A DNA stretch of 59,122 nt from Candidatus Gastranaerophilales bacterium (GTDB taxonomy: Bacteria > Cyanobacteriota > Vampirovibrionia > Gastranaerophilales > Gastranaerophilaceae). Under the pieces are notes generated by a model. It saw nothing but the letters and a program-made list of their open reading frames with translations. It searched no databases and was not told the origin of the DNA. Where the stretch lies: assembly GCA_944325735.1 (NCBI GenBank), contig CALVBI010000004.1, forward strand, positions 1 to 59,122, given 5' to 3'. Both the position numbers and the translations under genes were made by a program. Position 1 is the stretch's first letter, and every line of letters starts with the position of its first letter. This document shows, in pieces, positions 53,907 through 59,122 of this stretch.

Positions 53907-54850
53907 TTATATTCTTAAAGGATAATTTTTAGGAACTTTCCAACCAGCCTGTTCTATCATATAAGCACAACTATTACCTCCGGAATTCATTGTATATGAA
54001 TCACCTGTTCCTGATACACAATATTTTATTAAGGTTTCTTCATCTCCTTCCCAATAAAAACCACCAGCACCATGATATGGGCCAGCAAAACAGGTACTTA
54101 TTCCTACAGGACATTTTGGAATAACACGATAACTTGAAGTATTGTAGTCATCACTTTTATATACAGGACGATTTATGAGAAAAGTAAAAACATCTCGCCC
54201 TACAACATTTGGTCCCTTCTCACCATTCAAATCTGCAAATACAATTGTACCATAATACCCACTCCCAAGTGTATTCCCATAAAGCATTACCCCATCAGGT
54301 AAACATACATAATTCATGCCACCTGATTTTGATACATATGCAAACTGTACACCTGTAGAAGACTTAATGCTTGCATTATATTTACACTTATGAGTTTTTA
54401 AATAAGGGAAATAATATTTTGTAATAACAGATGTATTTAATGAAGGGTGCTGATTAAAAGATAAATCTATAAAATCCCAACCGCTAATATCTCCATAATC
54501 TTTTACAGCCATACTTTCTGCATTTTTTAATAAAGAATAAACATGGCGCAATTTATTTACTGTAACTTGCTTTTTATACTCAGAAATCAAAACTGATAAT
54601 GTCATTGCGACTACAACGCCAATAATTCCTAAAGTAATCAAGACCTCGGCAAGTGTAAAAGCTTTTTTAATTTTATAGTGACTTCCTATATCACTACTAT
54701 AGCAACATTTTATATTTTGGCAAAAGCTAAAAAACCTTGATATAGCTAAAGAACTGCCCCCCCCCCGAACACTAAGTGCGTAGACATACCAACACAATTA
54801 TTCTGTAATTTACAAGACTTTTGTGCTTGTTCTGTTTGAAATCTTTTCAT
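53907..54850 (-). CDS. Type IV pseudopilin-like protein, frame broken at a G10 tract
   Basis: The ATG at 54850 follows AAAGGAGC. It reads 'MKRFQTEQAQKSCKLQNNC' and 'VGMSTHLVF' into G10, then GAVL and a stop. With 11 (or 8) G it passes through 'GSSLAISRFFSF' and a 30-residue stretch to KKA and 'FTLAEVLITLGIIGVVVAMT', giving 314 residues, with Ala at -1. The globular domain has 'LPDGVMLYGNTLGSGYYG' and 'FADLNGEKGPNVVGRDVFTF', and ends 'QAGWKVPKNYPLRI'. A TTG at 54797 keeps a frame open but has no ribosome binding site. It follows the fabI terminator, so it is a separate transcript. Confidence 0.86.
54757..54766 (-). repeat. G10 homopolymer tract in pseudopilin leader
   Basis: Ten G in coding sense, 84 bases after the start codon at 54850. 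Flanks are TTAGTGTTC before and CAGTTCTTTAGC after, a looser match to the tracts at 19595 and 35689. Lengths of 8 or 11 open the frame. Confidence 0.9.
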
Positions 54851-54903
54851 ATTCTGCTCCTTTCTCTTTTTATTATTATAAATTATTATATATAAAATTG
54901 CAA

Positions 54904-54938
54904 TAAAAAAAGGCACTGACAAATCAGTGCCTTTTTTT
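54904..54938. terminator. Terminator after fabI
   Basis: AAAGGCACTGA, CAAA, TCAGTGCCTTT is an 11-bp stem with flanking A and T runs. It lies 13 bases beyond the fabI stop in minus-strand sense. Confidence 0.9.
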
Positions 54939-54950
54939 ATTCTACATAAT

Positions 54951-55763
54951 TTACGCTTTTGGAATAGAATTAGCAATAATTTCCATTTCATCTAAAGATG
55001 CATATACAGCGTGACATCCGCAATCTACATACAAGATTTGACCTGTTGTACCAGTAGATAAATCAGAAGCTAAGTAAAGACCTGCTTTACCAACATCTTC
55101 CAATGAAACATTTCTTCCAAGAGGAGCTTTAGCAACTGCAGCTTTAAGCATTTTATCAAATCCAGAAATACCTTTAGCAGCAAGAGTTTTAACAGCTCCA
55201 GCTGAAATACAGTTAACTCTAACACCTTTTTTACCTAAGTCAGCAGCTAAGTATCTCATTGAAGATTCTAACGCAGCTTTTGCAACACCCATTACGTTGT
55301 AATTAGCTACAACATATTCAGAACCTAAATATGTTAGAGCAAAAACTGAAGCTCCTTCATTTAAAATAGGTTCAGCATGTTTACATAATGAAATTAAAGA
55401 ATAAGCACTTACACCTAATGCTAAATCCCAACCAGCTTTTGATGTATCAATAAATCTTCCTTGTAAATCTTCTTTTGCGGCAAATGCAACAGCATGGATT
55501 ACAAAGTCTAATTTTCCATATACTCTTTCACATTCTTTGAATACAGCTGCAACTTCATCTTCTTTTGTTACATCACAGCTCATAATTACTTTTGCATTCA
55601 TATCTTCAGCTAAAGGTCTTACACGTTTTTCCATAGCTTCACCAGCGTATGTAAAAGCGATATCAGCACCTGCTTCAAAAAGTTGTTTTGCGATAGCATA
55701 GGCAATTCCATGAGTATTAGATACTCCGAAAATAACACCTTTTTTACCTTCCATTAGTTTCAT
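54951..55763 (-). CDS. fabI: Enoyl-[ACP] reductase (NADH)
   Basis: 270 residues, an SDR-fold enzyme for the last step of each fatty acid elongation cycle. 'GKKGVIFGVSNTHGIAYAIA' is the FabI-type nucleotide-binding loop. The active site is 'LTYLGSEYVVANYNVMGVAK', with the catalytic Tyr of NYNVMG and Lys six residues later. 'SAGAVKTLAAKGISGFDKML' matches the FabI substrate-binding loop. It also supplies the pimelate arm made by BioC/BioG in this genome. The ribosome binding site is AGAGGGAG. It is divergent from the 55937 gene. Confidence 0.95.
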   Translation of the reverse strand: MKLMEGKKGVIFGVSNTHGIAYAIAKQLFEAGADIAFTYAGEAMEKRVRPLAEDMNAKVIMSCDVTKEDEVAAVFKECERVYGKLDFVIHAVAFAAKEDLQGRFIDTSKAGWDLALGVSAYSLISLCKHAEPILNEGASVFALTYLGSEYVVANYNVMGVAKAALESSMRYLAADLGKKGVRVNCISAGAVKTLAAKGISGFDKMLKAAVAKAPLGRNVSLEDVGKAGLYLASDLSTGTTGQILYVDCGCHAVYASLDEMEIIANSIPKA

Positions 55764-55936
55764 AATTATTTCTCCCTCTTTAAATGAACTAAAATACTAG
55801 ATTAATTTTAACAAAAAAATATTATTAAAGCAAACATTTTAATTTGTTAACAATTGTAACAACATGCAAACATGCTGAAATCAGGTGAAATATGAAGTTT
55901 TTATATATTTAAGAGAGATTAACAAGCAGGAGAGCT

Positions 55937-57706
55937 ATGAGCGTTTCAAACGTATACAATCAAGGTAAAATAAACGCAATAAAGCTTAATCTTGGAGCAC
56001 AAGCCAAGAAAGCTTCTGCGAATAAACCTGCATATATGCAAATGACAGGCTCTATTTTTGATGCTCCTGGGGTTAAAAATTCTGCATCTTCTACAGCAAA
56101 TTCACTTAACGATTTAAACACAAGCAGAAGTATAAATGAATTAAACACAACTAGTGGCACAACCGATAGTAATAAAACTTCAACAGGAGATATTAAAAAT
56201 ATTGACAGTGCTTCTGAAGGTAAAGCTGCTGCAGCAAGTGCAGAAAGCAGTGCTGGAGAAGTTGAAAGTTTAACTAAAGACACACAAAATGATCAAAAAA
56301 CAGTTGAAAAATTTGACTCTGATGCACAAAAATTAAATAAGCAAATTGAAAAAGATGACAAAAAATTCCAAACACAATTAAAAAAACAAGAAAATGACTT
56401 AAAAAAAGATACACAAAAATTAGAAAAATTAGTAAAAGAATCAGAAGAAGCTCAAACTGAAGTCGATAATGCTCAAAATGAATTAGATTCATTACTTGGT
56501 TCTGCATCTTTTTCTATCAATCGAGATCCAAACAGTGGAGAAACATCAAATCCAAATCAAGACAGAATTAACGAATTACAAACAATAATAGGAGCTAATG
56601 CAACTCTATTACAAAGCAATGGGCAACAAATTTATTCATTACAAAGAAGTTCTTCTAGAACTATCACTAAAATGACTAAAACAAATGCCAATTATGTAAA
56701 AGTTAATCAGCAGAATTCTAAAGCAATAACTGAAAATCAATCAAAAACAGATAAAGTAATAGAAGTTGCTACTAATATTGAACAAATTAGTGCATTAGTT
56801 TCTCAAACAGGTCAAGCTGTAAATTATGCAGGTAAAGGGCTTGTAGCTTTAGGTTCTGCAATGAGCTGGGCAGCAGGTGCAGGTGCAGCATTAATTGCTA
56901 CAGGACAAGTTATGCAAAAAGTCGGTACAGTTGTCAACATGGTCGGCAACTATGGTCAAATGGCTGCAAATGTAACTAAAACAGCTGCATATGCTGCAGA
57001 TGGGAACTTAGCAGGGGCTCTAACAAGTGCAGCAAGCGCTGTTCAAACAGGAGCAGCAGCAGTAAAATCTACAAAAGATTTAGGTAATACATTTGAAAAA
57101 ATCAATGAACAAGCAAATCAGGCAACTCAAAAATTAGCAGCAAATACTGCAGCTCGAGAAACCGTAAAAAATATGTCTACAGAAGAACTCGGCGGGATGA
57201 GCACTAAACAAGCAAGAAAATCTACATCCGCAAAACTTCAAGCACAAATGGCAGATCCTAATTCTGGAATAAAAACAGATGCAAAATGGGCAAAAGGTCA
57301 ATTAAATGACTTGACAGAACAAATGACAAGTGCTCCAAAAGACGGTACAAGTATTGCTCAACAGGCATTAAATAACAGCAAAACTCAATTCGCTGATGCC
57401 GTTACATCTGCAGGTGGTACTATAAAAGACGGTGTTGTCGGTGGCCTTGACAGAAAAGCAAAAAGTGCAATAAACGAACAAGTTAAAACAGGATTTACAA
57501 ACACCGCAACAAATACTGTAAAATCAAGTCAAAAATTCGACTGGTCAAAATTAGCTAACGGATTACAAGCAACAGCTGCAAAATTTGGTTCACAAAACAC
57601 TCAACAAACAGCTCAAAATACAACTAAACCAGCACCGGCACAATGGGATTTAAGCAGTGATCGCAAATTCCAAAAAATATACAACTACAACAGACGTTAC
57701 GCATAA
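55937..57706 (+). CDS. Coiled-coil/hydrophobic-helix protein, type III translocator-like
   Basis: 589 residues with no Sec signal. The N-terminal ~100 residues are Ser/Asn/Thr-rich and disordered. A coiled coil follows (about 110-185, 'LKKQENDLKKDTQKLEKLVK'), then a glycine-rich hydrophobic pair of helices (about 300-370, 'YAGKGLVALGSAMSWAAGAG', 'AALIATGQVMQKVGTVVNMV') and an Ala/Gln-rich helical tail. This order resembles type III translocators of the IpaB/SipB/YopB sort, though I see no conserved motif. It lies in the same window as FlhA/FliF. Preceded by CAGGAGAG. Alternative: a structural or phage-tail-like protein. Confidence 0.78.
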   Translation: MSVSNVYNQGKINAIKLNLGAQAKKASANKPAYMQMTGSIFDAPGVKNSASSTANSLNDLNTSRSINELNTTSGTTDSNKTSTGDIKNIDSASEGKAAAASAESSAGEVESLTKDTQNDQKTVEKFDSDAQKLNKQIEKDDKKFQTQLKKQENDLKKDTQKLEKLVKESEEAQTEVDNAQNELDSLLGSASFSINRDPNSGETSNPNQDRINELQTIIGANATLLQSNGQQIYSLQRSSSRTITKMTKTNANYVKVNQQNSKAITENQSKTDKVIEVATNIEQISALVSQTGQAVNYAGKGLVALGSAMSWAAGAGAALIATGQVMQKVGTVVNMVGNYGQMAANVTKTAAYAADGNLAGALTSAASAVQTGAAAVKSTKDLGNTFEKINEQANQATQKLAANTAARETVKNMSTEELGGMSTKQARKSTSAKLQAQMADPNSGIKTDAKWAKGQLNDLTEQMTSAPKDGTSIAQQALNNSKTQFADAVTSAGGTIKDGVVGGLDRKAKSAINEQVKTGFTNTATNTVKSSQKFDWSKLANGLQATAAKFGSQNTQQTAQNTTKPAPAQWDLSSDRKFQKIYNYNRRYA

Positions 57707-57746
57707 AAAAGAGTTTAACTTTTATTTAAGTTAAACTCTTTTTTTA
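57707..57746. terminator. Bidirectional terminator
   Basis: AAGAGTTTAACTT, TTATTT, AAGTTAAACTCTT: a perfect 13-bp stem with A and T runs, between the convergent genes at 55937 and 57763. Confidence 0.92.
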
Positions 57747-57762
57747 TTGCAATATACAAATT

Positions 57763-59122
57763 TTATTCAAAATATGATAGATTATTAGCTTTGTTTCTTG
57801 CTGCAGTTTGTTCTTCTAACATTATATTCATATATAATATTTTATTTGCAGTTGCTTGATCTAGATTAATAAATTCTGCCCCTGCACGTCTATCAGAAGC
57901 TGAAACAATTTTTACATCAGCATTAATATTTAGATCTCCATATGAAATTTGTACAGGAACAACATCTCCGACTTTTAAATCATTATGATGAGTTACAGCA
58001 ATACCACCTCTTGAAATATCTAATAATGAATCTATTTGAGAATTATCTGCCAAATGGACAGGATTTTTATTATCTCTTGTACTAAATCTCATATATTGAC
58101 GTTTATCAATAGAGTTAACATTGTAATCAACAACTCTTTGTTTATAGGCATATTTTCCCATATCTTCATCTGAAATATCAGTATCGGTATCAGAATCAGT
58201 ATCTACATCAGAATCTGTGTCAACATCGGTATCTGTATCTACATCAGTATCTGTGTCAACATCTGTATCTGTATCTACGTCAGTATCTGTGTCAATATCA
58301 GTATCTGTGTCAACATCAGTATCTGTGTCAACGTCTGTATCTGTATCGACGTCAGTATCTGTGTCAACGTCTGTATCTGTATCGACATCTGTGTCTGTAT
58401 CTACGTCAGTATCTGTGTCAATATCAGTATCTGTGTCAATATCAGTATCTGTGTCAACATCAGTATCTGTGTCAACGTCTGTATCTGTATCGACATCTGT
58501 GTCTGTATCTACGTCAGTATCTGTGTCAATATCAGTATCTGTGTCAATATCAGTGTCTGTATCAATATCAGTGTCTGTATCAATATCGGTATCTGTATCA
58601 ACATCGGTGTCAGTATCGGTATCAATATCAGTATCGGTATCAGTATCTGTGTCAACATCTGTATCTGTATCCGTATCAGTATCTACATCGGTGTCTGTGT
58701 CTGTATCAATATCAGAGTCTGTATCAGTATCTGTATCTAGATCTGTATCAGTGTCGGTATCAACATCGGTATCGGTATCTGTGTCTGTATCAGTGTCTGT
58801 ATCCAAATCTGTATCACTATCACTATCTGTATCAATCGGATCATCATAATAGTAATTTCTTTCATCTTCATCTCTACCAATTGCAGTAACATCTTCAGGT
58901 CTTACAGGTTTTGCAGAAACTTCTACATTATTACCTTCTATTGGTTTTGTTCTATTATCTTCTTCTGTATAAAATCCGTCTTTACCTTGAGAAATATGTT
59001 TTCCATCAACATACACATTATCAGCAGTAATTGTTAATTTTCCATCATCCTGTAATCTTCCATTTTCCACAGTAACTTTAGAATCAGCCAAAGACGGATC
59101 AATTCTTGTTCCTTTATTGATA
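57763..59122 (-). CDS. PilZ-domain protein with long Asp-Thr repeat (5' end outside window)
   Basis: At least 453 residues; the frame is open to the window edge, so the start may lie beyond it. The N-terminal part includes 'GKLTITADNVYVDGKHISQG', a strand-rich repeat-like segment. About 230 residues of DTDTDV/DTDTDI hexads follow, extremely acidic. The C-terminal ~125 residues form a PilZ domain with the c-di-GMP motifs RxxxR ('KRQYMRF') and DxSxxG ('LLDISRGGIAV'). PilZ proteins regulate motility, pili or polysaccharide in response to c-di-GMP. The acidic tract could be a calcium-sensitive spacer. A TTG at 59091 is possible but unproven. Confidence 0.87.
   Translation of the reverse strand, partial: INKGTRIDPSLADSKVTVENGRLQDDGKLTITADNVYVDGKHISQGKDGFYTEEDNRTKPIEGNNVEVSAKPVRPEDVTAIGRDEDERNYYYDDPIDTDSDSDTDLDTDTDTDTDTDTDVDTDTDTDLDTDTDTDSDIDTDTDTDVDTDTDTDTDVDTDTDTDTDIDTDTDTDVDTDTDIDTDTDIDTDTDIDTDTDIDTDTDVDTDTDVDTDTDVDTDTDVDTDTDIDTDTDIDTDTDVDTDTDVDTDTDVDTDTDVDTDTDVDTDTDVDTDTDIDTDTDVDTDTDVDTDTDVDTDTDVDTDSDVDTDSDTDTDISDEDMGKYAYKQRVVDYNVNSIDKRQYMRFSTRDNKNPVHLADNSQIDSLLDISRGGIAVTHHNDLKVGDVVPVQISYGDLNINADVKIVSASDRRAGAEFINLDQATANKILYMNIMLEEQTAARNKANNLSYFE
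58150..58840. repeat. Degenerate 18-bp/6-bp tandem repeat encoding Asp-Thr
   Basis: Units of GTATCTGTGTCAACATCA and variants run for about 690 bases. Third positions vary while the DTDTD(V/I) protein pattern is kept, so selection acts on the protein. All unit lengths are multiples of six, so slippage keeps the frame. Confidence 0.9.

Noticed and set aside
54746..54850. A separate short protein ending in GGGAVL
   Set aside because: It is the 5' part of the pseudopilin gene read past the G10 run in the off frame; the same start and ribosome binding site serve the full gene.
58150..58840. Possible CRISPR array
   Set aside because: The repeats are contiguous 6/18-bp coding units without spacers, inside a clear protein frame.
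58217..58849. A 210-codon plus-strand open frame of Ser-Val-Ser-Thr repeats
   Set aside because: It is the reverse reading of the Asp-Thr repeat of the PilZ gene; the periodic codons leave all such frames open. No ribosome binding site.

Overview
The window is AT-rich bacterial DNA with a diderm gene set (an AsmA-like envelope protein, FliE/FliF/FlhA, PilT). It also carries many type IV pseudopilin genes with the leader signature 'FTLAEVLITLGIIGVVAAMT'. This mix matches my knowledge of the non-photosynthetic, gut-associated sister group of Cyanobacteria (Vampirovibrionia/Melainabacteria, order Gastranaerophilales). That placement is inference from gene style; no rRNA gene is present to confirm it.

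Layout. 1-2.6 kb: an XRE regulator divergent from two tandem paralogous pseudopilins, each with a near-identical promoter. 2.6-8 kb: a U32-family protein, Maf, a SEC-C protein and a TPR membrane protein. 8-9 kb: two tRNA-Pro genes behind a tRNA-like leader, then a decayed kinase-like gene. 9-17 kb: a dicarboxylate/amino-acid symporter, a second XRE/pseudopilin divergent pair, queF-yraN, recF, pilT and lysS. 17-21 kb: three pseudopilins on the minus strand, one very large and Cys-rich. 21-24 kb: bioF-bioG-bioC. 24-35 kb: a pseudopilin, aroQ, a histidine-kinase-like protein lacking its phospho-acceptor His, an ABC ATPase, rubrerythrin and a 1484-residue AsmA-like protein. 35-43 kb: a pseudopilin, yidD, a TPR protein and fliE-fliF-(fliG position)-fliH-flhA. 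43-50 kb: a dCMP deaminase, a glycosyltransferase, a divergent PurH and a four-gene cluster of unknown secreted-type proteins. 50-59 kb: rpsA, valS, a pseudopilin, fabI, a translocator-like protein, and a PilZ protein with a long Asp-Thr repeat that runs off the window.

Main discovery candidate. Four of the nine pseudopilin genes carry a run of exactly ten G or ten C between their ribosome-binding-site-backed start codon and the prepilin motif. In all four the run leaves the gene one base short of an open frame; eleven (or eight) bases would restore it. The sequence flanking the run is shared among the loci, in one case inverted. At 35.6 kb the run sits in an insertion bounded by a 7-bp direct repeat, and precise removal would recreate a standard leader. 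This looks like a slippage switch delivered into pseudopilin leaders by a small repeated cassette. Homopolymer miscounting in the assembly, and transcriptional slippage, are the main alternatives.

The second theme is export. The flagellar/type III basal-body genes lie in the same window as candidate secreted proteins: a family with conserved N- and C-terminal helical ends and a variable centre, a coiled-coil/hydrophobic translocator-like protein and a Gly-rich protein. No flagellin, hook protein or FliI is visible here.
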